In this document: positions 25,625-34,860 of the stretch, piece after piece
Numbering within the stretch: position 1 is the first letter of the stretch
How the letters are laid out: every line of letters starts with the position of its first letter
Source of the DNA: Microbacterium halotolerans
GTDB lineage: Bacteria > Actinomycetota > Actinomycetes > Actinomycetales > Microbacteriaceae
NCBI RefSeq assembly: GCF_003569805.1
Contig: NZ_QVLP01000018.1
Location: 124,001-188,000 of the forward strand
Direction: 5' to 3'
DNA length: 64,000 bases
Position numbers and translations under genes: made by a program
The notes under the pieces: generated by a model
Database searches by the model: none
What the model saw: the letters and a program-made list of their open reading frames with translations, nothing else
Told to the model about the DNA's origin: nothing

Positions 25625-26679
25625 GCGAGAACGCTCGTGGGTCGCTCGAGGCTCTCAAGCAGGTGCTGAAACGGCCGTACGTCTGGGGCATCGTCGCCAT
25701 CGTGCTCCTGCTGCTGATCAACGTGGTCAACGACCCGACGTATCTGGCGGTCTCGGTGAGCGGGAACGGCCACCTGGTCGGAAACCTCATCGACATCCTG
25801 CGCTCCGCGGCGCCCGTGATGATGATCGCGGTCGGCATGTGCCTCGTCGTCGCAACGAAGGGCATCGATCTCTCGGTCGGCTCTGTGATGGCGGTCGCCG
25901 GAGCGGTGGCGATGGAGTTCCTCAGCTCCGCGCCGAACACGGCGGGATCGGCGTTCCTCGCGCTGGGCCTTGCGATCGCGGTCGCCGGTCTGCTCGGCGC
26001 GGTGAACGGGTTCCTCGTCTCCGTGGTCGGTCTGCAGCCGTTCATCAGCACACTGGTGATGATGCTCGCCGGTCGCGGACTGGCGAAGGTGATCACCGGC
26101 GGTCAGAACACGACGGCGAGCAACGACGTGTTCCGCTGGTTCGCGAACGGCTACGTGCTGGGCCTTCCCGTCGTGTTCCTGCTCGCTCTGCTGATCGTCA
26201 TCGTCGTCGGCCTCATCGTGCGCCGCAGCGCGCTCGGGCTGATGATCGAGGCGATCGGCATGGACGCCAAGGCCGCACGCCTTGCCGGCATCAATCGCCG
26301 GGCGCTGCTGCTGACGGTGTACATCGCCGGTGGGGCCCTCGCAGGGTTCGCCGGGATCTTCGCCACCGCGACGGTGATGACGGTCGACGTCTCACGCACC
26401 GGCTACCTGCTCGAGCTCGACGCCATCCTCGCGGTCGTCATCGGGGGGACCTCCCTCGCCGGCGGCAAGTTCAACATCACCGGTGCGACGATCGGGGCCC
26501 TCCTGATCGCCACGCTCGACAAGACGGTCGTCTTCCTCGGCGTCTCGTCGTCGGCATCGCCCGCCTTCAAAGCCATCGTCATCGTCGCGCTCGTGCTGCT
26601 GCAGTCGGAGCGGGTGCGAAGCATGTTCCGTCAGCGTCGGGCGGCTCGCCCGGCCAAGCGAGAGGCAGTCGCAGCATGA
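25621..26679 (+). CDS. Sugar ABC importer permease 1 (CUT2, YtfT-like)
   Basis: A 352-residue integral membrane protein of the branched-chain/ribose permease family with about eight to ten hydrophobic segments. Landmarks are GMCLVVATKGIDLSVGSVMAVAGAVA in the first half, LQPFISTLVMMLAGRGLAKVITGGQN, and the late GYLLELDAILAVVIGGTSLAGGKFNITGATIGALLIATLD, which includes the loop that contacts the ATPase. It is coupled by ATGA overlaps to the ATPase upstream and the second permease downstream, so the transporter works with a heterodimeric pore, as in YtfT-YjfF. Confidence 0.93.
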   Translation: MSENARGSLEALKQVLKRPYVWGIVAIVLLLLINVVNDPTYLAVSVSGNGHLVGNLIDILRSAAPVMMIAVGMCLVVATKGIDLSVGSVMAVAGAVAMEFLSSAPNTAGSAFLALGLAIAVAGLLGAVNGFLVSVVGLQPFISTLVMMLAGRGLAKVITGGQNTTASNDVFRWFANGYVLGLPVVFLLALLIVIVVGLIVRRSALGLMIEAIGMDAKAARLAGINRRALLLTVYIAGGALAGFAGIFATATVMTVDVSRTGYLLELDAILAVVIGGTSLAGGKFNITGATIGALLIATLDKTVVFLGVSSSASPAFKAIVIVALVLLQSERVRSMFRQRRAARPAKREAVAA

Positions 26680-27722
26680 GTGCTCTCCTGACCACCCCGA
26701 CGCCGACGCCGGAGGCGAAGCCGACCGGTATCCGCGGCCTGATGCAACGGCTGTCGCACCACGTCGAGGCGCTGCCGACAGGGGCGGCCGTCGTGATCTT
26801 CATCGCAATGCTCGTGTACGGCGAGATCGCCTATGGGCGCATTCTGCAGGCGAGCACGCTGTCGAACCTGCTGATCAACAACTCGCACCTCATCGTGCTC
26901 GCCGTCGGGCTGACATTCGTGATCATCACGGGAGGCATCGATCTCTCGGTGGGCGCCGTGGTCGCCTTCAGCAGCGTCTCTGGCGTGATGCTGATGAACG
27001 CAGGCTGGAACCCATGGGTCGCGATGATCCTGATGGTGCTGATCGGTACGGGGTTCGGCCTGGTCTCGGGCGTTCTGATCCAGTACTTCAACGTGCAGCC
27101 GTTCATCGCGACGTTGGCGATGATGTTCCTGGGACGCGGCCTCGCGTCGATCCTGAGCACGGAACCGGTGCGTCTCGGTGACGACTCGGCGGCGCGGCTG
27201 CTGTCGGAGAAGATCAAGATCATCGACGGCCCGAAGGTGAACGACCTCGTCATCACGCCGGGCGTGATCGTTGCGGCGCTGGTGGTCGTGGTCGCGTTCT
27301 TCATCCTGCATCGCACGCGCACCGGTCGCACGGTGTATGCGATCGGCGGATCCGAGAACTCGGCCCAGCTGATGGGCCTGCCCGTTGCGATGACGAAGCT
27401 GTGGGTGTACGTGATCAGCGGCACGCTCGCCGGGCTCGCCGCTGTGCTCTACACGGCACGCCTCGGCAGCGCCCAGAACATCACGGGCCTCGGCTGGGAG
27501 CTCGATGCGATCGCCGCGGCCGTCATCGGCGGCACGCTGCTCACGGGAGGCGCTGGCTTCGTGCTCGGCTCGGTGATCGGAGCTCTCGTGCTCGGCCTGA
27601 TGAACGTGCTGATCACCCGTGACGGCGGCATCCCGCCCGAGGCCACCACGATCATCACCGGCGGCATCCTGCTGGTGTTCGTGCTGCTGCAGCGTGCCGT
27701 CCTCGCCCGACAACGCGAGTAG
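26676..27722 (+). CDS. Sugar ABC importer permease 2 (CUT2, YjfF-like)
   Basis: A 348-residue membrane protein of the same family as its neighbour. It shows LTFVIITGGIDLSVGAVVAFSSVSGV, VQPFIATLAMMFLGRGLASILS and GWELDAIAAAVIGGTLLTGGAGFVLGSVIGALVLGLMNVLI. ATG 26676 overlaps the stop of permease 1. Together with the binding protein and the ATPase it completes an importer of the YtfQRT-YjfF arrangement. The gene ends the operon and is followed by a long perfect hairpin at 27742-27783. Confidence 0.93.
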   Translation: MSALLTTPTPTPEAKPTGIRGLMQRLSHHVEALPTGAAVVIFIAMLVYGEIAYGRILQASTLSNLLINNSHLIVLAVGLTFVIITGGIDLSVGAVVAFSSVSGVMLMNAGWNPWVAMILMVLIGTGFGLVSGVLIQYFNVQPFIATLAMMFLGRGLASILSTEPVRLGDDSAARLLSEKIKIIDGPKVNDLVITPGVIVAALVVVVAFFILHRTRTGRTVYAIGGSENSAQLMGLPVAMTKLWVYVISGTLAGLAAVLYTARLGSAQNITGLGWELDAIAAAVIGGTLLTGGAGFVLGSVIGALVLGLMNVLITRDGGIPPEATTIITGGILLVFVLLQRAVLARQRE

Positions 27723-27741
27723 CTCTCCGCCGCTCCCTCCG

Positions 27742-27783
27742 CGCCGAGGCGCGCCGCCCCAACAGGGTCGGCGCGCCTCGGCG
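27742..27783 (+). terminator. Terminator of the sugar importer operon
   Basis: A perfect 15-bp inverted repeat (CGCCGAGGCGCGCCG and complement) with a 12-base loop starts 20 bases past the permease stop. The following ~235 bases up to sucC hold the sucC promoter region and no gene. Confidence 0.8.
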
Positions 27784-28019
27784 TTCCCGATCGTCCCGTG
27801 TGGGGATGTGCGCCGCATCCGGTCCCTTCTGGCACTCCTGCACACGGGGACGACCGCGCACGGGGCGGAAGCGCAGTTCGGCGCACAGGAGGCCGTCGCG
27901 CCGGATCCGATTCGGGAGTGTCGCGGCCCGGTAGTACGCTGGCACCGGTCGAGTTTTCTCGACGTCGAGACGTTTTCCACGCCTCTGCAAACCCGTTCGC
28001 CCACCTAAGGAAAAGCAAC

Positions 28020-29186
28020 GTGGATCTCTACGAGTACCAGGCTCGAGACCTTTTCGAGAAGTACGAGGTGCCGGTGCTCGCCGGCATCGTCGCCGACACC
28101 CCCGAGGAGGTGAAGGCAGCGGCTGAGAAGATCGGCGGCGTCGTGGTCGTCAAGGCTCAGGTAAAGGTCGGCGGTCGCGGCAAGGCAGGCGGCGTGAAGG
28201 TCGCCAAGACGCCGGATGAGGCGTACGAGGCCGCGAAGGCGATCCTCGGCCTCGACATCAAGGGCCACGTCGTCAAGCGCGTCATGGTCGCGCAGGGCGC
28301 CGACATCGCCGAGGAGTTCTACTTCTCGGTGCTCCTCGACCGTGCGAACCGCTCGTACCTCGCGATGGCGAGCGTCGAGGGCGGCGTGGAGATCGAGCAG
28401 CTCGCGGTCGAGAAGCCCGAGGCGCTTGCGCGCGTCGAGGTCGACCCGCTCGTCGGCATCAACAGGACCAAGGCGATCGAGATCGCGAAGGCCGCGAACT
28501 TCCCCGACGAGCTCGTCTCGAAGGTCGCCGACGCCTTCGTCAAGCTCTACGACGTCTACAAGCACGAAGATGCGACCCTCGTCGAGGTGAACCCGCTCGT
28601 ACGCACGGGCGCAGGAGACATCATCGCCCTCGACGGCAAGGTGTCGCTCGACGAGAACGGCAGCGAGGTCCGCCACCCCGAGCACGACGAGCTCGAGGAC
28701 AAGGGCGCGGCCGATCCGCTCGAGGCGAAGGCCAAGGCCAACGGTCTCAACTACGTCAAGCTCGACGGCCAGGTCGGCATCATCGGCAACGGCGCGGGTC
28801 TGGTCATGTCGACCCTCGACGTCACGGCCTACGCAGGCGAGAACCACGGCGGCGTGAAGCCGGCGAACTTCCTCGACATCGGCGGCGGCGCGAACGCGCA
28901 GGTGATGGCAAGCGGGCTCGACGTCATCCTCGGCGACGAACAGGTCAAGAGCGTGTTCGTGAACGTCTTCGGCGGCATCACGAGCTGCGTCGCGGTCGCC
29001 GACGGCATCGTGAAGGCACTCGAGATCCTCGGCGACACGGCGACCAAGCCGATCGTCGTGCGCCTCGACGGCAACCAGGTCGAGGAAGGGCGCGCGATCC
29101 TCGCGGATGCGAACCACCCGCTCGTCACCCTTGCGGCCGGCATGGACGAGGGCGCCGACAAGGCCGCCGAGCTCGCGAACGCCTGA
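28020..29186 (+). CDS. sucC: Succinyl-CoA synthetase (ADP-forming) beta subunit
   Basis: A 388-residue subunit, the standard length. It interconverts succinyl-CoA and succinate with nucleotide triphosphate formation in the TCA cycle. Landmarks: [19 protein letters not shown] at the N-terminus of the ATP-grasp domain, [23 protein letters not shown], and in the C-terminal half [17 protein letters not shown] and [11 protein letters not shown] with [18 protein letters not shown]. The start is GTG 28020 with TAAGGAAAA upstream. It is followed 28 bases later by sucD. The upstream region contains no gene, and a plausible but unproven promoter near 27905-27945. Confidence 0.97.
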   Translation: MDLYEYQARDLFEKYEVPVLAGIVADTPEEVKAAAEKIGGVVVVKAQVKVGGRGKAGGVKVAKTPDEAYEAAKAILGLDIKGHVVKRVMVAQGADIAEEFYFSVLLDRANRSYLAMASVEGGVEIEQLAVEKPEALARVEVDPLVGINRTKAIEIAKAANFPDELVSKVADAFVKLYDVYKHEDATLVEVNPLVRTGAGDIIALDGKVSLDENGSEVRHPEHDELEDKGAADPLEAKAKANGLNYVKLDGQVGIIGNGAGLVMSTLDVTAYAGENHGGVKPANFLDIGGGANAQVMASGLDVILGDEQVKSVFVNVFGGITSCVAVADGIVKALEILGDTATKPIVVRLDGNQVEEGRAILADANHPLVTLAAGMDEGADKAAELANA

Positions 29187-29214
29187 GACGAAGAGACGGA
29201 ATAGGGACAAAGAA

Positions 29215-30117
29215 ATGTCGATCTACCTGAACAAGGATTCCAAGGTCATCGTCCAGGGCATCACCGGCGGCGAGGGCACCAAGCACACCGCTCTGATGCT
29301 GAAGGCGGGCACGAACATCGTCGGCGGCGTGAATGCGCGCAAGGCCGGCACCACCGTCACCCACGAGAAGCCGCATGAGGGCGAGGTCGAGCTGCCCGTG
29401 TTCGGCTCGGTCGCCGAGGCGATCGAGAAGACCGGCGCCGACGTGTCGGTGGCCTTCGTGCCGCCGCGCTTCGCCAAGGACGCGATGATCGAGGCCATCG
29501 ACGCCGAGATCCCGCTGCTGGTCGTCATCACCGAGGGCATCCCGGTCGGCGACAGCGCCGAAGCGTGGGCGTACGCGAAGAGCAAGGGCAGCAAGACCCG
29601 CATCATCGGTCCGAACTGCCCCGGCATCATCACGCCGGGCGAGGCGCTCGCGGGCATCACGCCGGCGAACATCACCGACGCCGGTCCGATCGGTCTGGTG
29701 TCGAAGTCGGGCACGCTGACGTACCAGATGATGTTCGAGCTGAACGACTTCGGCTTCTCGACCGCCATCGGCATCGGCGGCGACCCGGTCATCGGCACCA
29801 CGCACATCGACGCGCTCGAGGCCTTCGAGAACGACCCAGACACCAAGGCGATCGTGATGATCGGTGAGATCGGCGGCGACGCCGAGGAGCGTGCGGCGGA
29901 GTTCATCAAGAAGCACGTCACCAAGCCGGTCGTCGGCTACGTCGCGGGCTTCACCGCCCCCGAGGGCAAGACGATGGGCCACGCCGGTGCGATCGTGTCC
30001 GGCTCGGCCGGCACCGCCGCCGCGAAGAAGGAGGCTCTTGAGGCTGCGGGAGTCAAGGTCGGCAAGACGCCGAGCGAGACCGCGGAGCTGATGCGCGAGA
30101 TCATGAGGTCGCTGTAA
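29215..30117 (+). CDS. sucD: Succinyl-CoA synthetase alpha subunit
   Basis: A 300-residue CoA-binding subunit. N-terminal [23 protein letters not shown] is the CoA-binding Rossmann part, [17 protein letters not shown] and [14 protein letters not shown] are conserved ligase motifs, and [23 protein letters not shown] contains the phosphorylated catalytic His (GHAGA). ATG 29215 follows GGGACAAAG. It pairs with SucC encoded immediately upstream and ends with a hairpin terminator at 30131-30158. Confidence 0.97.
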   Translation: MSIYLNKDSKVIVQGITGGEGTKHTALMLKAGTNIVGGVNARKAGTTVTHEKPHEGEVELPVFGSVAEAIEKTGADVSVAFVPPRFAKDAMIEAIDAEIPLLVVITEGIPVGDSAEAWAYAKSKGSKTRIIGPNCPGIITPGEALAGITPANITDAGPIGLVSKSGTLTYQMMFELNDFGFSTAIGIGGDPVIGTTHIDALEAFENDPDTKAIVMIGEIGGDAEERAAEFIKKHVTKPVVGYVAGFTAPEGKTMGHAGAIVSGSAGTAAAKKEALEAAGVKVGKTPSETAELMREIMRSL

Positions 30118-30130
30118 CGAGCGAGTCTCA

Positions 30131-30158
30131 AGCCCCCGGTGCTTCGGCGCCGGGGGCT
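30131..30158 (+). terminator. Terminator of sucCD
   Basis: AGCCCCCGG pairs exactly with CCGGGGGCT at 30150-30158 around a TTCG-containing loop, followed by a short T run; 13 bases after the sucD stop. A classical intrinsic terminator. Confidence 0.88.
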
Positions 30159-30273
30159 TTCGCGTGCGCCGTGGCGCTGCAGTTGGCGTGTGGTGGCACC
30201 GGATGGGCACCTCTGCCCGCGTGGATGTCGCGTGCCGTCGATAGGCTGACCCCACGAGCATCGAGGGGGAGCC

Positions 30274-31836
30274 ATGACGGTACCGATTCCCGGAGGTTCA
30301 GGCAGGCCGAATCTGCTTCGGCAGATGCTGCTGCGCGTGGTGGCCGCGCTGCTCACGTCGGTCTACTCGCTGTACCGCGTGCATCCGGCGCTGTGGCGCC
30401 TCGCCGCCAGGAACTATCGGCCGTTCCTCGGTCGTTTCGCGAAGCTGCACGCCTGGATGATGTGCCAGTACGGCTTCCTCGACGTTCCCGCTTATCGCGA
30501 CTTCCAGCTGAAGAACGGGTTCCGATTCCGCTGGTGGGATCTGGCTCGCTACGCGCCGACCGACAAGAAGCGCTACGTCGCCGCCTACCAGGAGCACGAG
30601 CGGTGCTGGGCGGGGCGCATCGAGGTCGCGGGGACGGTCGTCGACGAGTCGAGCGGCTCCAGCGGCACCCCGTTCAACTGGATGCGCTCGAAGCGCGAGC
30701 TGAGCACGGTGCACCGCAACGTCGCAGGGTACGTGACGAGCCTGTTCGGCACGAAGCGGCTGTTCTGCATCAACGCGTTCTCGATGGGCGCGTGGGCGAC
30801 GGGAACGAACACGGGCATCGCGATGGCGCGGGTGGCGATGGTGAAGAACACCGGCCCCGACCTCGACAAGATCGTCGATACGATCCGGCATTTCGGGCCG
30901 CGCTACACCTACATGGTCGCCGCCTACCCGCCGTTCCTGAAGCACCTGCGTGACCGCCTCGACGCCGAGGGCTGGGACTGGGATCGCTGGAACATCAATG
31001 GCTTCGTCGGCGGCGAGGCTCTCACCGAGGGTCTGCGCGACTACCTGCAGGAGCGGTTCGGCAGGGTCTACTCCGGCTACGGGGCCAGCGACCTCACGAT
31101 CGGGATGGGCGGCGAGAGCGACCTGTCGGTCTGGCTGCGGCGCACGATCGGCGAGCACGACGGACTGCGCCGTGAGGTGCTCGGTGAGGGCGAGGCGCGC
31201 TCGCCGATGATCTTCCAGTACAACCCGCTCGACACCTACCTCGAGACCGTCGACGGCTCGCTCGTGACGACGCTGAACTCGACCGCGATCATGGCGCCGA
31301 AGCTGCGCTATGACATCGGCGACGAGGCCGCGCTGATGTCGTTCCCCCAGATGCGGGGGATCGTGGCCGGCTATCCGAAGCTGCTGGCGCAGTTCGACCG
31401 GGCCCACGCGACGCAGCGACTGTCGCTGCCGTTCCTGCTGCTGTATGGGAGGAAGGACTCGACGATCTCGTACATGGGCGCGAACATCTATCCGCTCGAC
31501 GTGGAGAACGGCCTCTATGCAGACAACCCGCACGCCGCGTCGATCGAGTCCTTCAAACTCGCTCTGATCGAGGTCGCCGACCACGAGACGCGCCCGATCG
31601 TGCACCTGCAGCTGCGAGAGGGGGCGGAGCTCGCCGAGGCCGAGCGCGCGGAGCTCGCAGAGCGCTCTGCGGAGGGCGTGCTCACCCACCTCGCATCAGC
31701 GTCGCGCGACATCGCGCAGTCCTTCGAGGAGGACGCCTCCGCCCGCGACATCAGGGTCGAGGTGCACGACTTCGGCACAGGGCCCTTCGCCGGAGGCGAG
31801 AAGAAGATCAAGAACGTCTACCTGACCGACCACTGA
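30274..31836 (+). CDS. PaaK/CapK-like adenylate-forming enzyme of unknown substrate
   Basis: A 520-residue protein of the phenylacetate-CoA-ligase-like branch of adenylate-forming enzymes. The phosphate loop is DESSGSSGTPFNWMRS (about residues 126-141), the aromatic-substrate/ATP motif is YSGYGASDLTIGMGGES, and RYDIGDEA corresponds to the motif whose Asp binds the ribose; the C-terminal small domain follows (YGRKDSTISYMGANIYPLDVENGL). It would activate a carboxylic acid as acyl-AMP and possibly pass it to CoA. No phenylacetate genes are present, so true PaaK function is unlikely. It is the first of three closely spaced genes; the next begins two bases after its stop. ATG 30274 follows GAGGGGGAG. 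Confidence 0.8.
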   Translation: MTVPIPGGSGRPNLLRQMLLRVVAALLTSVYSLYRVHPALWRLAARNYRPFLGRFAKLHAWMMCQYGFLDVPAYRDFQLKNGFRFRWWDLARYAPTDKKRYVAAYQEHERCWAGRIEVAGTVVDESSGSSGTPFNWMRSKRELSTVHRNVAGYVTSLFGTKRLFCINAFSMGAWATGTNTGIAMARVAMVKNTGPDLDKIVDTIRHFGPRYTYMVAAYPPFLKHLRDRLDAEGWDWDRWNINGFVGGEALTEGLRDYLQERFGRVYSGYGASDLTIGMGGESDLSVWLRRTIGEHDGLRREVLGEGEARSPMIFQYNPLDTYLETVDGSLVTTLNSTAIMAPKLRYDIGDEAALMSFPQMRGIVAGYPKLLAQFDRAHATQRLSLPFLLLYGRKDSTISYMGANIYPLDVENGLYADNPHAASIESFKLALIEVADHETRPIVHLQLREGAELAEAERAELAERSAEGVLTHLASASRDIAQSFEEDASARDIRVEVHDFGTGPFAGGEKKIKNVYLTDH

Positions 31837-31837
31837 C

Positions 31838-33769
31838 ATGCGCACCGACGACTTCTCGCACGCACCATCGCACTCCAGGTACGACGGCATGGTGCTCGCC
31901 CCGGCGACCGAGCGCAGAGCGCGCAGGCGCGACGGCCGCGGCAAGCAGTTCGCGATCCGCGACGGATCGAGAAGGCTCCGGATGACGATGTTCGGCTCCT
32001 TCGACGACGCGCGCCGCTTCGCTCGGCGCACGCAGGGCGCGACGCTGTGGCGCGCAGCGCCGCACGGCTACGCGAACGGCACCTACACGGCAGTCGGCGA
32101 GCTCGCGACGATCGAGCGCTTCACTCCGACCTCGGCCGAGCGGGCGAACGGCAGGCAGGCTCCCGCGGTGCACCGACCTGGCGGCATCGCGGCGAAGCCG
32201 ACGCGGGCCCAGCGGCGCGGAGCCCGTTCCGAAGCCGATGACAGGCCGGGGCCGATGGAGGCGGGTGCGCTGTTCTTCGGCGAGACGAGATACACCTCGC
32301 CGCTGTCGTGGCTGGCGTTCTCGCGGCGATGGGTGCGCCTGGTCGCCCGGATGGTGCGCATGCGCGGTCATCGTGGGCATCGCGTCTACTGGACCTGGCC
32401 GTTCTCGCTGGGAACCATCGCCTTCTTCGACAGCGAGGACGCCATGCTGGCGATGTCGCGAGGGCCGGAGCACCGCGAGCTGATGGTGTGGCTGACCGCA
32501 TCGAACCGCTGGGCGAGCGCAGGGTTCATCCGGTTCTACGCCCCTGTTCCGGCCCAAGAGCCGGATGCCGCCGACCTGCATGGCGCGAGCGTGGAGACCG
32601 TCGGCTCGCGCCGCCGATTCCGCGAGTTCGTCGAGCAGCCGCGGCGTTCCCGCCTGGAGGGGGAGCGAGCACTCGACGTGCCGCTGCTGCGATCGACCCT
32701 CGCCTCCTGGTGGAGGGGCTCCGGCCCGCACCCCGAACCGGTCGAGCTGCTGCTGGTGCGCGATGCCTCGGGCCGGGTGATCGCGCGCACGACGGTGCAC
32801 ACCGACGCGAGGTTCGACGCGAAGCTCGGCACGAGCGTGCTGTTGTTCGGCGCGACCGATCTCGGCCGAGACGAGCGCACGGGTCGCGAAGCGCTCGCCG
32901 CATTGCTGCCCGAGCTGGAGCGGCGGGCGCGCGATGCCGGTGCGCGTGAGCTGATCGGCCCGGTCTCGCTGCTGCCGAACCAGGCGGGCGGCGTCGTCAC
33001 CTCCGGATTCGACAGGCGCGGCTTCGTCGACTCGGCGTGGAACCCGGAGTGGGTGCCGCGAGTGTACGAAGGGGCGGGGTTCGACAGGTGGTACGAGGGC
33101 GACACCTGGCGCGTCGACGTGGCGGGCAACGGCGATCCCGCGCCGCCGAGCGAGGCAGAACTCGCCGAGGCGGGCATCACGATCGAGCAGGCGCGCAGAA
33201 GAGACATGCGCACGCTCCTGCCGGAGCTGCGCGAACTGGTCAACGCCTCGTTCGCACAGCTGCCGTACTACACCCAGATCACCCCCGACGAGATGGCGGC
33301 CGCCACCGACGGCCTCGCGCAGCTGCTCGACGAGCGCCTGCTCCTGCTCGCGCGCGATGACGCCGGTCGGGCGGTCGCGTTCGTCGTCGTCATCCCCGAC
33401 ATCACCGAGGAGCTGCAGCGTTCCGGTGGCGCGCTCGGACCCGTCACGCTGCTGCGCCTGCTCGCGCGGCGGAGGCGCCTCCGCGACGCCATCCTGATCA
33501 TCCAGGGCACGCACCCCGGTGCGCAGGGCCGCGGCATCATGACGCTGCTGAGCCGGCAGCTGCAGCACGGTCTGCGCGACGGCGGCTACCGCACCCTGCG
33601 CTCGACGTACGTCGGACGGGAGAACCCCGCGTCCGCGCGCCAGTTCGAACGCTTCGGCGGGCAACCGCTGCACGGGTACACGTTCTACCGGCGGCCCGTC
33701 GGCGTCGCCGGGCAGGACGACGGCGGGGGAGAGCCGCGGAAAGGCACCACGGACGGGGAATCACGATGA
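31838..33769 (+). CDS. Two-domain protein: N-terminal dimeric-barrel-like domain plus GNAT-type acyltransferase
   Basis: A 643-residue protein I cannot name precisely. An N-terminal part contains TMFGSFDDARRFARRTQGA and, at about residues 145-230, SWLAFSRRWVRLVARM...GHRVYWTWPFSLGTIAFFDSEDAMLAMSR...HRELMVWLTASNRWASAGFIRFY, a pattern like small dimeric alpha/beta-barrel monooxygenase-type domains (CrtA/DUF4188-like). The C-terminal ~370 residues resemble a double GNAT acyltransferase: ELIGPVSLLPNQAGGVVTSGF, NPEWVPRVYEGAGFDRWYEGDTWRVDV, and IIQGTHPGAQGRGIMTLLSRQLQHGLRDGG, whose QGRG(I)M segment looks like the acyl-CoA pyrophosphate loop. Sitting between an adenylating enzyme and a nitroreductase-like enzyme, it probably transfers an activated acyl group to an amine. 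It overlaps the next gene by ATGA. Confidence 0.65.
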   Translation: MRTDDFSHAPSHSRYDGMVLAPATERRARRRDGRGKQFAIRDGSRRLRMTMFGSFDDARRFARRTQGATLWRAAPHGYANGTYTAVGELATIERFTPTSAERANGRQAPAVHRPGGIAAKPTRAQRRGARSEADDRPGPMEAGALFFGETRYTSPLSWLAFSRRWVRLVARMVRMRGHRGHRVYWTWPFSLGTIAFFDSEDAMLAMSRGPEHRELMVWLTASNRWASAGFIRFYAPVPAQEPDAADLHGASVETVGSRRRFREFVEQPRRSRLEGERALDVPLLRSTLASWWRGSGPHPEPVELLLVRDASGRVIARTTVHTDARFDAKLGTSVLLFGATDLGRDERTGREALAALLPELERRARDAGARELIGPVSLLPNQAGGVVTSGFDRRGFVDSAWNPEWVPRVYEGAGFDRWYEGDTWRVDVAGNGDPAPPSEAELAEAGITIEQARRRDMRTLLPELRELVNASFAQLPYYTQITPDEMAAATDGLAQLLDERLLLLARDDAGRAVAFVVVIPDITEELQRSGGALGPVTLLRLLARRRRLRDAILIIQGTHPGAQGRGIMTLLSRQLQHGLRDGGYRTLRSTYVGRENPASARQFERFGGQPLHGYTFYRRPVGVAGQDDGGGEPRKGTTDGESR

Positions 33770-34860
33770 ACGACGTCATCGAGCGGATCATCCGGATCGC
33801 CGCACGCGCACCCAGTGCTCACAACACGCAGCCGTGGCGGGTGGAACGAGTGCGCGACGGCATCGACCTCGGGCTGCACGACGAGCGCCTGCTGAAGGCC
33901 GGCGACCCCACCGGCAGAGACGCGCTGCTCGGGCTCGGCTGCTGGGTGGAGGCCGCGGCGATCGCGGCTCGCGAGGCCGGTGTCGGGCTCGACATCCGCA
34001 GCGATGACGGGCTGGCGGCGTTCTCAGCGGATCCCACCACGGCACCGCGCAGTCCGCTCATCCGGCTGCGGCTCGCCGCGGGCGGGGAGCCGGCGATCGA
34101 CCCCGCGGCGGTGCCGGATGACTCGGATCAGCACGTTCCCTTCACGAGCTACGACGTGCAGGGGCGCTCGGTCCACCGCGGCCGGCTCGCACCGATCGCG
34201 GGTGACGCAGGAATGGGGGCGGCGCTGGGGGAGCCTTGGCTGAGGCTCGTGCGCGTGCCGGGAAAGCGTGCGCCGCGCCTGGTGGCGCTCGGCGATGCCG
34301 GCACGCTCGGACGCCGAGCCGTCACCGAAGAGGCCGTCGACTGGATCCGGTTCACACCGAGCGATCCGCGGTTCGACCGCGACGGTCTCACCGGCCCGAC
34401 GCTGATGCTCCCTGCTGCCGCTGCCGCGCTCGCCGGAGCGCTCACGCGGTCGGGAGCGGGCAGGGCGGTGCTCGAGAACGCGCTCACTCTGGAGGCGCGC
34501 GCGGCGCCCGTCGCCGCGATCCTGAACCGTTCGCACCCCGGCCTGTTCGTGCTCGTCGCGGACGGGCGACGCTTCGGTGCGCACGGCGTGGCAGGCTCAG
34601 CGGCGCACCCGACTGGACTGCCTGCCGACCGGATGATCGCGGCTGGCCGTGCGCAGATGCGTGCGTGGCTGGTCGCCCATCGCGCAGGCGTCGCAGTCGC
34701 CCCCGCTTCGCAGGTCATCGATGCGCCCCGCGCGCACGCCGCGCTCCGGCGCGGACTCGGGCTTCGAGTCGCAGATGTCGCGCTGGCGGTGTTCGCGGCG
34801 GGAGTCCCATCCGGAACGCCGCCCCGCTCACCCCGGCTGCCTGTCCACGGATCGACGTGA
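33766..34860 (+). CDS. Nitroreductase-superfamily protein, Acg-like
   Basis: A 364-residue protein. The N-terminal RIIRIAARAPSAHNTQPWRVERV is the FMN-phosphate-binding signature of the nitroreductase fold, and the length and two-repeat layout resemble the mycobacterial Acg family, large nitroreductase relatives some of which bind FMN but lack reductase activity. The late segment VAGSAAHPTGLPADRMIAAGRAQMRAWLVAHRAGVAVAPASQVID is the second half-repeat. ATG 33766 overlaps the stop of the GNAT-type gene and follows GGGGAATC, so the three genes 30274-34860 form one operon. Beyond the stop lies the remnant of a kinase gene on the opposite strand. Confidence 0.75.
   Translation: MNDVIERIIRIAARAPSAHNTQPWRVERVRDGIDLGLHDERLLKAGDPTGRDALLGLGCWVEAAAIAAREAGVGLDIRSDDGLAAFSADPTTAPRSPLIRLRLAAGGEPAIDPAAVPDDSDQHVPFTSYDVQGRSVHRGRLAPIAGDAGMGAALGEPWLRLVRVPGKRAPRLVALGDAGTLGRRAVTEEAVDWIRFTPSDPRFDRDGLTGPTLMLPAAAAALAGALTRSGAGRAVLENALTLEARAAPVAAILNRSHPGLFVLVADGRRFGAHGVAGSAAHPTGLPADRMIAAGRAQMRAWLVAHRAGVAVAPASQVIDAPRAHAALRRGLGLRVADVALAVFAAGVPSGTPPRSPRLPVHGST

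Noticed and set aside
30274..31836. Calling the adenylating enzyme a true phenylacetate-CoA ligase (paaK)
   Set aside because: There are no phenylacetate epoxidase or beta-oxidation genes nearby and the aromatic-binding motif differs (YGASDLT); a generic family name is safer.
31808..33673. A 621-codon minus-strand open frame
   Set aside because: It is antisense to the GNAT-type fusion gene, shows no domain, and its composition is typical of shadow frames in this genome.
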